A stretch of 64,000 nt of DNA from Thiosulfatimonas sediminis. Lineage in GTDB: Bacteria; Pseudomonadota; Gammaproteobacteria; Thiomicrospirales; Thiomicrospiraceae. Location of the stretch: contig NZ_AP021889.1 in assembly GCF_011398355.1 (NCBI RefSeq), positions 806,001 to 870,000 of the forward strand, read 5' to 3'. Position numbers and translations under genes: made by a program. This document shows, piece by piece, positions 1-7,360 of this stretch (its first letter is position 1; each line of letters starts with the position of its first letter). The notes under the pieces were generated by a model. It was not told where the DNA came from. It saw nothing but the letters and a program-made list of their open reading frames with translations, and ran no database searches.

Positions 1-33
1 ATGGTGGGGTTTTTGCATTTCTGAGCTAGCCAT
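1..33 (-). CDS. Possible 5' end of a gene cut by the window edge
   Basis: An ATG on the minus strand at 33 opens a frame (M-A-S-S-E-M-Q-K-P-H-H) that runs off the window. It starts 10 bases after the ferredoxin stop, which would suit a gene downstream in the same operon. No strong ribosome binding site is visible and eleven codons cannot identify a family, so this is only a possible gene start. Confidence 0.25.
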   Translation of the reverse strand, partial: MASSEMQKPHH

Positions 34-42
34 TTTGATGAT

Positions 43-294
43 TTAAGGAATTTCTAGCACCACATCGCCCATTGGGATACAGCTGCAGGTAAGAATTTCA
101 TCGTCGTTGGGTTCATAGATGGGTGATTGGATTTCTTCGACTTTACCCGAAATCAGCTTTACTGCACAGGCACCGCAGTTGCCACCACGACAGCTGTATG
201 GCATATCGAAACCGCTTTCATCCAGTGCTTCCAGCATCGAAAATTGACCGTCGAATTCGCATTCCCCTTGGCCGATAACGGTGATTTTTGACAT
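43..294 (-). CDS. 2Fe-2S plant-type ferredoxin
   Basis: An 83-residue protein with the plant-type [2Fe-2S] ferredoxin pattern. Cys35, Cys40 and Cys43 form the CxxxxCxxC loop (SCRGGNCGAC) and Cys70 is the distant fourth ligand (LTC). It is a small cytosolic electron carrier. The length and loop resemble the YfaE type that maintains class I ribonucleotide reductase, but no nrd gene is visible because the window ends just downstream. It is transcribed toward the window edge and is divergent from the sodium channel gene. Confidence 0.85.
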   Translation of the reverse strand: MSKITVIGQGECEFDGQFSMLEALDESGFDMPYSCRGGNCGACAVKLISGKVEEIQSPIYEPNDDEILTCSCIPMGDVVLEIP

Positions 295-456
295 TTGATT
301 TACCCCGAACTGGTTATTTTATAAAAGCCCCATTTTAGCAATTTAAAAACTAAAAAATTTAAGTAAAATAGCCAAAAATTGGCGTATAAAAATTCTTTAT
401 TACCACAGAGGCGTGAGCGATTGGCTTCTGTTTTATGGGTTGTGAAAATCCTTGTG

Positions 457-508
457 CTAGAGAGAGACAGAATAATTCCCCATTTGGAGTTGTTCTGTCT
501 CTCTCTAG
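457..508. repeat. Perfect 16-bp inverted repeat, leader hairpin of the channel gene
   Basis: CTAGAGAGAGACAGAA at 457-472 is exactly reverse-complemented at 493-508, with a 20-base loop. The hairpin lies 53 bases before the ATG of the sodium channel gene. No T-run follows it, so it does not look like a standard intrinsic terminator. It could be a regulatory leader structure or a protein binding site. Confidence 0.6.
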
Positions 509-561
509 GTGTTTTTAGTCGCCTAGATAAGGTGTTGGTAAACAATTTATTGGAAAAGAGT

Positions 562-1371
562 ATGCAGTCATTACAAATGAAGGCCGAACAGCTCGTCGAG
601 GCGAGTTGGTTTGGTAAGTTTATTATCTATGTCATTTTATTTAACGCGCTGATTTTGGGGTTACAAACGTCTAAAAGCATCGACAGTGAAACCATCGCGT
701 TATTGGATTGGTTTGATCGAATTTGTTTAAGTATTTTCGTGATTGAAATCGGTCTGAAATTGGTCGCTTATCGCGGCCAGTTCTTCAAAAACGGTTGGAA
801 TAACTTCGATTTTCTAATTGTTGCCGTTTCGCTGATTCCTGCCAGTGGTGATTTGGCGGTTCTGCGTGCGTTACGTATTTTGCGACTGCTGCGTTTGGTC
901 AATGCGGTACCGAGCATGCGCCGTGTGGTCAGTGGGATGTTGCACTCGATTCCGGGAGTGTTCTCGGTCGGTGGCTTATTGGCGATTTTGTTCTATATTG
1001 GCGCGGTAATGAGTACTTCGCTGTTTGGCGATAAATTCCCCGAATGGTTTGGCGACATTGCGAAGAGTATGTACACCTTGTTCCAGATTATGACCTTTGA
1101 GTCTTGGTCGATGGGCATTGTTCGTCCGGTGATGGAGGTTTATCCGTATTCTTGGCTGTTCTTTATTCCGTTTATTGTGCTGACCTCTTTTACGGTATTG
1201 AACTTATTTATCGGGATTATTATTGATGCGATGAACGAAGCCAAAGAAGAAGAGACGCACGCGCAAGCGCATGAGCAGAGCAATTACGAAAACATAAATC
1301 AAATGCGTACACAGATGGAACAGTTGCAAGCCAAATTGGATAAGATTTTGGAAAATCAAAACCGCTCTTAA
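562..1371 (+). CDS. Bacterial voltage-gated sodium channel (NaVBac type)
   Basis: A 269-residue six-helix ion channel of the NaChBac/NavAb family, which forms homotetramers in the inner membrane and conducts Na+ on depolarisation. The S4 voltage sensor shows regularly spaced arginines (RALRILRLLRLV). The pore loop holds the selectivity filter FESWSM, close to TLESWSM of NavAb. After S6 there is a charged, probably coiled-coil C-terminus (about the last 50 residues), as in this family. The reading frame is open upstream to 379, but the ATG at 562 has GGAAAAG just before it and gives the family length. Such channels are common in marine and alkaliphilic bacteria and link to motility or pH homeostasis. 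Confidence 0.9.
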   Translation: MQSLQMKAEQLVEASWFGKFIIYVILFNALILGLQTSKSIDSETIALLDWFDRICLSIFVIEIGLKLVAYRGQFFKNGWNNFDFLIVAVSLIPASGDLAVLRALRILRLLRLVNAVPSMRRVVSGMLHSIPGVFSVGGLLAILFYIGAVMSTSLFGDKFPEWFGDIAKSMYTLFQIMTFESWSMGIVRPVMEVYPYSWLFFIPFIVLTSFTVLNLFIGIIIDAMNEAKEEETHAQAHEQSNYENINQMRTQMEQLQAKLDKILENQNRS

Positions 1372-1402
1372 CGCGATTGATCTTGCGCGCTTAAGTCACA
1401 TA

Positions 1403-1428
1403 AAAAAGCCGAGAATTTTCTCGGCTTT
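1403..1428. terminator. Bidirectional intrinsic terminator
   Basis: AAAAGCCGAGA-ATTT-TCTCGGCTTTT is a near-perfect stem with A-runs and T-runs on both sides. It lies between the convergent channel gene (+) and DsrE-family gene (-), and can stop transcription from both. Confidence 0.85.
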
Positions 1429-1450
1429 TGACGTTTTGGGCGGCAATTTA

Positions 1451-1972
1451 CTACCACACCAATAGTTTGTAGCCTTCTTCTTGCAGTTCCATCAAAGCGG
1501 CCGCGCCAACTTCGGAGTATTCGGCAAATTCGCGCATATCGGAATGCTCCCAGTGAATGGTGTTCATGGTGTTGCCGCAGGCAATCCAGCGCACCTTGTA
1601 ATCTTTAGCAAAACCTTTCACTCGGTCGTAAATCAGTTGATCGACCTCGCGTTTGGGTTCTTTTGCCAGCACATGCAGCCCCGGACCTATAGCAACCACG
1701 GCGATTTCGACATTGTCGCCGTACTTTTTAATCATCGCCTGAATCGAGTTTAAGATGCCGGTTTGATATTCCGCATCGTGTTTGTTCCACATATACACCG
1801 CTTTATGCTCGGCCGGATCGCCCGGAAAACGTTCGCTGACCGGGTCTTGCAGTTCTGGAACAGGTTTAAGTTTGAATGCCCCAGAGGCAGTTTCCGCCGC
1901 GAAGATTTGACCGCTTTGTAAAGTGAAACTTGCGGCAAGCAGCGTAGCGAGTAATGGGGTGAGTAAGCGCAT
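1451..1972 (-). CDS. Exported DsrE-family protein
   Basis: A 173-residue protein with an N-terminal signal peptide (MRLLTPLLATLLAASF...FAA). The body is of the DsrE/YchN-like fold, seen in sulfur-relay proteins and in many periplasmic proteins of sulfur oxidisers. Visible family features are the VYMWNKHDAEY start of the first strand, VEIAVVAIGPGL, and the single cysteine in WIACGNTM. I chose the ATG at 1972 because it follows a GGAG site and begins the signal peptide; an upstream in-frame start at 2074 would bury it. The biochemical role is unknown. Confidence 0.75.
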   Translation of the reverse strand: MRLLTPLLATLLAASFTLQSGQIFAAETASGAFKLKPVPELQDPVSERFPGDPAEHKAVYMWNKHDAEYQTGILNSIQAMIKKYGDNVEIAVVAIGPGLHVLAKEPKREVDQLIYDRVKGFAKDYKVRWIACGNTMNTIHWEHSDMREFAEYSEVGAAALMELQEEGYKLLVW

Positions 1973-2110
1973 AGTTGACTCCGATAGGTTAGTTTTGTCT
2001 CCATTATACTGAGGTGAACTATGAATAGTCAGTGACTCTATTGACAGAGTTTGAAAATTTGTCTGTCGAGGCAATTATAATGAGCGGCTTGATTATTAGG
2101 AGGTCAGCGA

Positions 2111-2413
2111 ATGGATTTACAAAAGCAAATTGAACAAGCGATTAACGAGAACTTTTCGGTCGCTTTCATGCAACTGGATAACGAGAGCCATATGCACGCC
2201 GGTCCAGCAAGTGATTCGCATTTTAAATTGACCTTGGTGACCTCGGATTTTGATATGTTAAGCCGAGTTAAACGCCAACAAGCGGTGTACCGCGCTTTGG
2301 TTGATTTAATGCCGCAGTTTCATGCGTTGGCTTTGCACACTTATACGCCACAAGAGTGGCAAGAGAAAAGCGGTGTGATTCCGGCATCACCCAAATGCGG
2401 CGGCGGACATTAA
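2111..2413 (+). CDS. BolA/IbaG-family protein
   Basis: A 100-residue BolA-family protein. The pattern SHMHAGPASDSHFKLTLVTS followed by the basic helix around RVKRQQAVYRAL and the final HALALHTYTPQEW is typical. BolA proteins bind monothiol glutaredoxins and act in Fe-S cluster handling and stress-linked morphology. The C-terminus ends in PKCGGGH, a possible metal-binding tail. A strong AGGAGG lies before the ATG. Its stop overlaps the stop of the convergent membrane protein gene by four bases. Confidence 0.85.
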   Translation: MDLQKQIEQAINENFSVAFMQLDNESHMHAGPASDSHFKLTLVTSDFDMLSRVKRQQAVYRALVDLMPQFHALALHTYTPQEWQEKSGVIPASPKCGGGH

Positions 2414-3036
2414 GCGGATTTTTTTGCTTTATTCACGACCTCGGCAAACGGGTGATCTTCCGTTGTTTCCGGTTCAGCCTGCTGTGGATGCTTGAGATAC
2501 CAAAATTGTATAAATTTATTTGCGTCAAGACTCTTTTGTAACAGGGTAATGGCCTGTATATATTGTTCGATGTAGTGATAATTCCCTTTTTTTAATGATT
2601 GCCATAGATGCCGATAGCGTTTTGGTAAAAAATAGCTGAAGTGTGGAACTAAGCCCTGTTCTCCTTCGGTTTCGGCAATCAGTTGCATGATTTCATTGCG
2701 CGCTTGAATCGGCAGGTGGCGCTGTTGTGAATCAATTAGCGTCCCTATCCAATATAGTATTGCTGCTGAAATTAAGAAGCTTGGAATTGGTTGATCAAAG
2801 GCAAAAGCACCAATAAGGGTGAAAATCGTTAAGAATACCGCACTCACAGGAATGGCCATTGCCGAAAACCAGATGCGATTACCGCGCATCTCATTCATGC
2901 GTTTATCGACATCAAAGCGCGAGCAGTCAACCTGTTGTAGTCGTTGTAATAGTTCATCAGGCGTTGGCAGAGCCACGGTTTTGGCGTTCTTTGCGTCGGA
3001 AAGTTTGGCGTTTGGGTTTGCGTTGCTGGGGGTCAT
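2410..3036 (-). CDS. Uncharacterised membrane protein
   Basis: About 208 residues, family not recognised. An N-terminal Asn/Ala/Lys-rich cytosolic stretch is followed by two hydrophobic segments (IWFSAMAIPVSAVFLTIF and PSFLISAAILYWIGTLI) and a long soluble C-terminal half rich in aromatic and basic residues. I start it at the ATG at 3036, which has GGA a few bases upstream; an in-frame GTG at 3045 is the alternative. Transcription converges with bolA. About 240 bases upstream, before apaH, hold no recognisable gene. Confidence 0.6.
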   Translation of the reverse strand: MTPSNANPNAKLSDAKNAKTVALPTPDELLQRLQQVDCSRFDVDKRMNEMRGNRIWFSAMAIPVSAVFLTIFTLIGAFAFDQPIPSFLISAAILYWIGTLIDSQQRHLPIQARNEIMQLIAETEGEQGLVPHFSYFLPKRYRHLWQSLKKGNYHYIEQYIQAITLLQKSLDANKFIQFWYLKHPQQAEPETTEDHPFAEVVNKAKKSA

Positions 3037-3277
3037 GGCTTCCACTGTTTAATTGTTGTGTCGTTGTTTGCCTTGCTTCGCGCAAAAAAACAAAGCTTTT
3101 AGGCATTAGCAATAAAAATACCAGCTTTTGTATATGGTTAATATTAATCAGCCACAGAGTCAATTTAAATGGTTACAAGCGCTTCACAATTTGCGCCTTG
3201 CCATTAATTCTGCACTGAAGTCAGTAAAAACTTACTGCTGTATCGCCTTAAGTCCGTGCCGATTTATGATGGCTTGC

Positions 3278-4123
3278 TTAATTCTTTGGGGCCTGTTTTT
3301 GAGTACATTTAATGCAGATACGACGTTTTCCCTCCAGATGATAGGCGGTTAAATGTCCACCCCAAAGGCAGCCGGTATCGGTGGCATGGACATCGTAATC
3401 GTCGAGCATGCCTAGGGTTGACCAGTGTCCAAAAAAGATTTCCGTCCCTAAGTTTTGGCGTTTTTTGAATTTAAACCATGGTTTAAAGCCTTGGATTTTC
3501 TCTGCGCGGCTTGGGTTATCTTTCTGTTTAAAATCCAAAGTGCCAAATTTATCGCAGTAACGCATTCGCGCAAAGGCATTAATGATGTAACGAATCCGCG
3601 GCCAGCCGTTCATCATCGGTTGCCAACTTTTATCGTCTGAGCCAAATAGATGCTCGCGTACAAAGGTTTGCCAGTCCTCAGAAAGCAGTGGCTGGCGCGC
3701 TTCTTCGGCGTAATGTAACGCTTGATTGATGGTCCATTGCGGAGGAATGCCGGCGTGCACCAGCACGGCTTTTTCTCGTGGATGCTGAATCATTAACGGT
3801 TGCTTGCGGAGCCAGTCGATTAAGTCATCCACATCAGGCGCTTGTAAAATCGGATTGATGGTGTCGGATTCACTAAGAAAGCGCTCTAAGCCGGCGTACA
3901 CCGCCAGCAGATGAAAATCGTGATTGCCTAAAACGGTTTGCGCCTTTCCCTGTTCGCACAGTTGTTTGACAAAACGCAGGCACTCCAGTGATTTCGGGCC
4001 TCGATTAATCAGGTCGCCCACAAACCATAAGTGGTCGGTTTGGGGTTGATAATCAATCGCGACTAAAAGGGTTTGCAGTTCGTCAAAGCAGCCTTGCAGG
4101 TCGCCGATAACATAGGTACTCAT
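3278..4123 (-). CDS. apaH: Symmetrical diadenosine tetraphosphatase
   Basis: A 281-residue calcineurin-type phosphoesterase that splits Ap4A into two ADP. The metallophosphatase motifs are present: IGDLQGC, FVGDLINRGP, VLGNHDFHLL, and a later LVHAG. It is the last gene of the lptD-surA-pdxA-rsmA-apaH run, 12 bases after rsmA. In most relatives apaG lies between rsmA and apaH, but there is no room for it here. Confidence 0.93.
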   Translation of the reverse strand: MSTYVIGDLQGCFDELQTLLVAIDYQPQTDHLWFVGDLINRGPKSLECLRFVKQLCEQGKAQTVLGNHDFHLLAVYAGLERFLSESDTINPILQAPDVDDLIDWLRKQPLMIQHPREKAVLVHAGIPPQWTINQALHYAEEARQPLLSEDWQTFVREHLFGSDDKSWQPMMNGWPRIRYIINAFARMRYCDKFGTLDFKQKDNPSRAEKIQGFKPWFKFKKRQNLGTEIFFGHWSTLGMLDDYDVHATDTGCLWGGHLTAYHLEGKRRICIKCTQKQAPKN

Positions 4124-4135
4124 ACGTGAAAGTCT

Positions 4136-4981
4136 TTATTCTGGGGCGTGTTGCCGATAATAATTACACAGTTTAACAAAGTCGGCGACCGCAAGGGTTT
4201 CTGAACGAGCGCTGGCTGAAATCCCGCAGGCTTCGATCTGTTCCTCATTTAACCAGCCCTTTAGGTTATTGCGCAGCGTCTTTCGCTTTAAGGTAAAACA
4301 TTGGCGTACAAAACGTTCAAATAGGGCTTCATCGTCAGCAATCAGAGGCTTATTTTTGAAGGGCAATAGACGAACAATTGCGGAATCGACTTTCGGCGCA
4401 GGGGTGAAGTTTTCTGGCCCGACATCAAATAGATTTTCGGTTTTGCAGTAGTACTGCATCATCACGCTTAAACGCCCAAACTGGCGTCCTCCAGGTTGCG
4501 CGCAGATGCGTTCGACCACCTCTTTTTGCAGCATAAAATGCATATCGGTGATGTTTGCTGCATATTTGAGTAGATGAAACATGAGCGGACTGGAGATGTT
4601 GTAGGGCAAATTGCCAACTACGCGGACTTGTTCGTCGCTGGTATGCAGCAGTTCGGCGTAGTCAAAACGCAGCGCATCCGTGTGATGAAGGTGAAAGGCC
4701 GGAAGAGAGGCGAACTTGATTTTTAGCTGCGGAATTAAATCATTGTCGATTTCGATAATATCCAGATGTTTTACAATTCGGATAACCGGGTCTGTCAGTG
4801 CGGCTTCGCCAGGACCGATTTCAATCATGTGGTCATCCGCTTGCGGGCGGATTGCAGCAACAATTCGGTCGATGATCTGATTGTTATTCAGAAAATTTTG
4901 CCCAAACTGCTTTTTATGCTGATGGCCGCTGTTTTTACCGCGATTTTTTGCTGAGCGGGCGTGTTGTGTTTCTCTGGCCAT
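4136..4981 (-). CDS. rsmA: 16S rRNA dimethyladenosine transferase
   Basis: A 281-residue KsgA/RsmA methyltransferase that dimethylates two adjacent adenines near the 3' end of 16S rRNA during small-subunit maturation. FGQNFL near the N-terminus, the SAM-binding IEIGPGEAALT, and the catalytic NLPYNISSP motif are all visible. The N-terminus has a basic extension (about 20 residues, RSAKNRGKNSGHQHKK). Its start is two bases from the pdxA stop, so the two are likely co-translated. Confidence 0.94.
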   Translation of the reverse strand: MARETQHARSAKNRGKNSGHQHKKQFGQNFLNNNQIIDRIVAAIRPQADDHMIEIGPGEAALTDPVIRIVKHLDIIEIDNDLIPQLKIKFASLPAFHLHHTDALRFDYAELLHTSDEQVRVVGNLPYNISSPLMFHLLKYAANITDMHFMLQKEVVERICAQPGGRQFGRLSVMMQYYCKTENLFDVGPENFTPAPKVDSAIVRLLPFKNKPLIADDEALFERFVRQCFTLKRKTLRNNLKGWLNEEQIEACGISASARSETLAVADFVKLCNYYRQHAPE

Positions 4982-4983
4982 GC

Positions 4984-5964
4984 TTATTCCTGTCCGGTCA
5001 TTTGTATGGCGACGTCAATCGCGTAGCGAAAACTGCCGACATCGGCTTTGCCGCTACCGGCTAAATCTAATGCGGTGCCATGGTCTACCGAGGTGCGCAC
5101 AAATGGCAGTCCAAGAGTGATATTGACCGCATTACCAAACCCCATGTGTTTTAGGACAGGGAGTCCTTGGTCGTGGTACATCGCAACAACGGCATCGGCT
5201 TGTTGTAGGTATTTTGGGGTAAATAAGGTGTCGGCTGGATAGGGCCCGTGTACATTCATGCCGGCATTAGCCATCTGTTGTAAGACAGGATTAATCACAT
5301 CAATTTCTTCTCGTCCCATATGGCCGCTTTCGCCAGCGTGCGGATTGAGCCCAGTGACTAAAATACGCGGCTTGTCTATGCCAAACTGAGTACTGAGCGA
5401 GTCGTTGGTAATGGTCAGAATATCCTTTAAAAGTTCTGGCGTAATGGCTTCCGGAACGTCTTTTAACGGCAAGTGCGTGGTCACTAAAGCGACCCGTAAT
5501 CCGGGCGTGGCCAGCATCATGACCACTTGTTTGCTATGGCTCTGCTCGGCCAGCATTTCCGTGTGACCACTGAATTTTAGCCCAGCGTCGTTGATAACGC
5601 CTTTGTGAATCGGACCAGTGACCATCGCAGCAAATTCTTGGTTCATACAGCCTTTGATGGCGCGTTTAAGCATACGGATAACATAGCTGGCATTGACCGG
5701 ATTGAGTTTGCCTAATTCCACGGCTTGCGGTAGGGCAATCGGTTCAATGAACATTTCCCCTGCGCGACTAGGCCGCACCTTAGCAAAACGGTCATAGTCG
5801 ATAAAATCCACTTCTAAGCCGAGCATCTTCGCGCGTTCTTCAAGTAAACCTTTATCCGCAAGTATTACTAATTGCACTGGCCAATCTTGTTGTGCCAACG
5901 CCAAAACTAAATCTGGGCCAATTCCAGCAGGTTCGCCGGAGGTGATGACAAATCGTGCGGTCAT
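4984..5964 (-). CDS. pdxA: 4-hydroxythreonine-4-phosphate dehydrogenase
   Basis: A 326-residue PdxA, which oxidises 4-phosphohydroxy-L-threonine in the DXP-dependent branch of pyridoxal phosphate synthesis. The N-terminal [20 protein letters not shown], the metal-site region [15 protein letters not shown] and [16 protein letters not shown] are characteristic. It sits between surA and rsmA as in enterobacteria. An intrinsic terminator between surA and pdxA suggests partly separate transcription. Confidence 0.94.
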   Translation of the reverse strand: MTARFVITSGEPAGIGPDLVLALAQQDWPVQLVILADKGLLEERAKMLGLEVDFIDYDRFAKVRPSRAGEMFIEPIALPQAVELGKLNPVNASYVIRMLKRAIKGCMNQEFAAMVTGPIHKGVINDAGLKFSGHTEMLAEQSHSKQVVMMLATPGLRVALVTTHLPLKDVPEAITPELLKDILTITNDSLSTQFGIDKPRILVTGLNPHAGESGHMGREEIDVINPVLQQMANAGMNVHGPYPADTLFTPKYLQQADAVVAMYHDQGLPVLKHMGFGNAVNITLGLPFVRTSVDHGTALDLAGSGKADVGSFRYAIDVAIQMTGQE

Positions 5965-5979
5965 TTAAATCTTCTCTTT

Positions 5980-6010
5980 AAAAACAAAACAAGGGCGTTT
6001 TCAGCCCTTG
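5980..6010 (-). terminator. Intrinsic terminator between surA and pdxA
   Basis: On the minus strand CAAGGGC-(7-base loop)-GCCCTTG is followed by TTTTGTTTTT. It lies just after the surA stop and would attenuate read-through into pdxA-rsmA-apaH. Confidence 0.75.
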
Positions 6011-6034
6011 CTAAAAATATGTGAAAGGGATTGG

Positions 6035-7348
6035 TTACAGTTCGATGCGCACATAGGCTTCGTCGCGTAGACGACGTAACCAGAGGTCAAACATTTCGTT
6101 AGCTTTACGCATCTGTACCGCTTTAGCCGCTTCTTCACGCTTGTCATCGGCATCTTCGTTAACAGTACGAATGCCGTCTAGGTAATAAATTAACCAGCCG
6201 CGCTGTGTGGCGACAGGGTCTAAGGCTTGACCCACATTCAAGCCGGCTAAACGCGTTTGCAATTCTGGCGAGAGTTCCTCGCTTGAGCGCCAGCCCATGT
6301 CGCTATTGGCATTTTCAGTTTCGGGAATGTCGGCAAAGGTTTGTTGCAGCGCTTTAAAATCATCCAAACTGTTGATATTGGCGGCGGCTTCACGAATCGA
6401 TGCCGGCGCTTGCATTTGTTGTTGCGCACCATCACTGAGTACTAAGAAACGGAACAGATGATACTGATCGACTTTTTGCGTGCCGGCTTGACGCTGGTCG
6501 GCAATTTGAATCAGATGAAAACCGCTTGGGCTTTGAATGACATCACTGATGTCGCCAAGATTCATGTTATTGACTTGTTTGGCAAAAAAGGTCGGAACTT
6601 GTGAATCACTCATCCACCCCAAATCTCCGCCATCCAGCGCGCGCGAGCCATTTGAATAACGCACTGCCAGTTGGGTGAAGTCTTCGCCATTGAGGGCGCG
6701 TTGACGAATTTCATTGATTTTTTGCAGCGCTTGTTGACGCTGTTGTTGAGTGGCCGATTCGGGTAAGGCGACTAAAATATGGCGTAAATTGATTTCGCGG
6801 TATTTGTTTGCCAATGTTTTGCGTTTTAGATAATTTTCAATCTCGCTTTCTGTTACCTGAACGCGGCTGATCACTTCACGTTGACGCAGTTTTTGAATCA
6901 ACATTTGGGTTTTGATTTTGTCGCGTAATTTATTAAAACCGTTGTCGACTTCAATGTTGAGGCGATTGCGCAGTTCGAGCAAACTGAGTTTATTTCCGGC
7001 TGCGATTTTCTCCATTTGTTCGTTAAGTTCTTGGTCTGAGACTTGTAAACCGGTTAACTCTGCACGGCTTAATTGGACCGCTTCGGTAATGAGGCTTTCC
7101 AATACCTGCTCGCGCAAGGCTTCGACATCGCTCACCGGAATGTTTTGTTGCGCGAGTTCATCGGATTTTTCCAGTAGGCGGCTGTTGAGTTCGCTTTTGA
7201 GAATAATGCGATCATCTACCACGGCAACAATGCGGTCAACCAAAACACCGTTGTTGGCGCTGTTTGGGCTGGCGGCAAAACTGTTCAGCGGAAGAAAAGC
7301 GGCGAGGCTTAGGGCGGAAACTAGGGTGGCTCGAAGAATTGGTTTCAT
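6035..7348 (-). CDS. surA: Periplasmic chaperone/peptidyl-prolyl isomerase SurA
   Basis: About 437 residues with a signal peptide (MKPILRATLVSALSLAAFLP...FAA). An N-terminal SurA core follows (VDRIVAVVDDRIILKSEL), then two parvulin domains, the first recognisable at LRHILVAL...GDLGWMSDSQVP. SurA carries unfolded outer-membrane proteins through the periplasm to the BAM complex. It is downstream of lptD, one of its known clients, with 12 bases between the stop of lptD and the ATG at 7348. An in-frame TTG at 7357 is an alternative start; neither has a strong ribosome site. Confidence 0.93.
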   Translation of the reverse strand: MKPILRATLVSALSLAAFLPLNSFAASPNSANNGVLVDRIVAVVDDRIILKSELNSRLLEKSDELAQQNIPVSDVEALREQVLESLITEAVQLSRAELTGLQVSDQELNEQMEKIAAGNKLSLLELRNRLNIEVDNGFNKLRDKIKTQMLIQKLRQREVISRVQVTESEIENYLKRKTLANKYREINLRHILVALPESATQQQRQQALQKINEIRQRALNGEDFTQLAVRYSNGSRALDGGDLGWMSDSQVPTFFAKQVNNMNLGDISDVIQSPSGFHLIQIADQRQAGTQKVDQYHLFRFLVLSDGAQQQMQAPASIREAAANINSLDDFKALQQTFADIPETENANSDMGWRSSEELSPELQTRLAGLNVGQALDPVATQRGWLIYYLDGIRTVNEDADDKREEAAKAVQMRKANEMFDLWLRRLRDEAYVRIEL

Positions 7349-7360
7349 TATGTTCAATCA

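Noticed and set aside
300-545. Reading frame of 81 codons opposite the channel leader
   Set aside because: No ribosome site or family pattern, composition is unlike a protein gene, and it covers the hairpin and leader.
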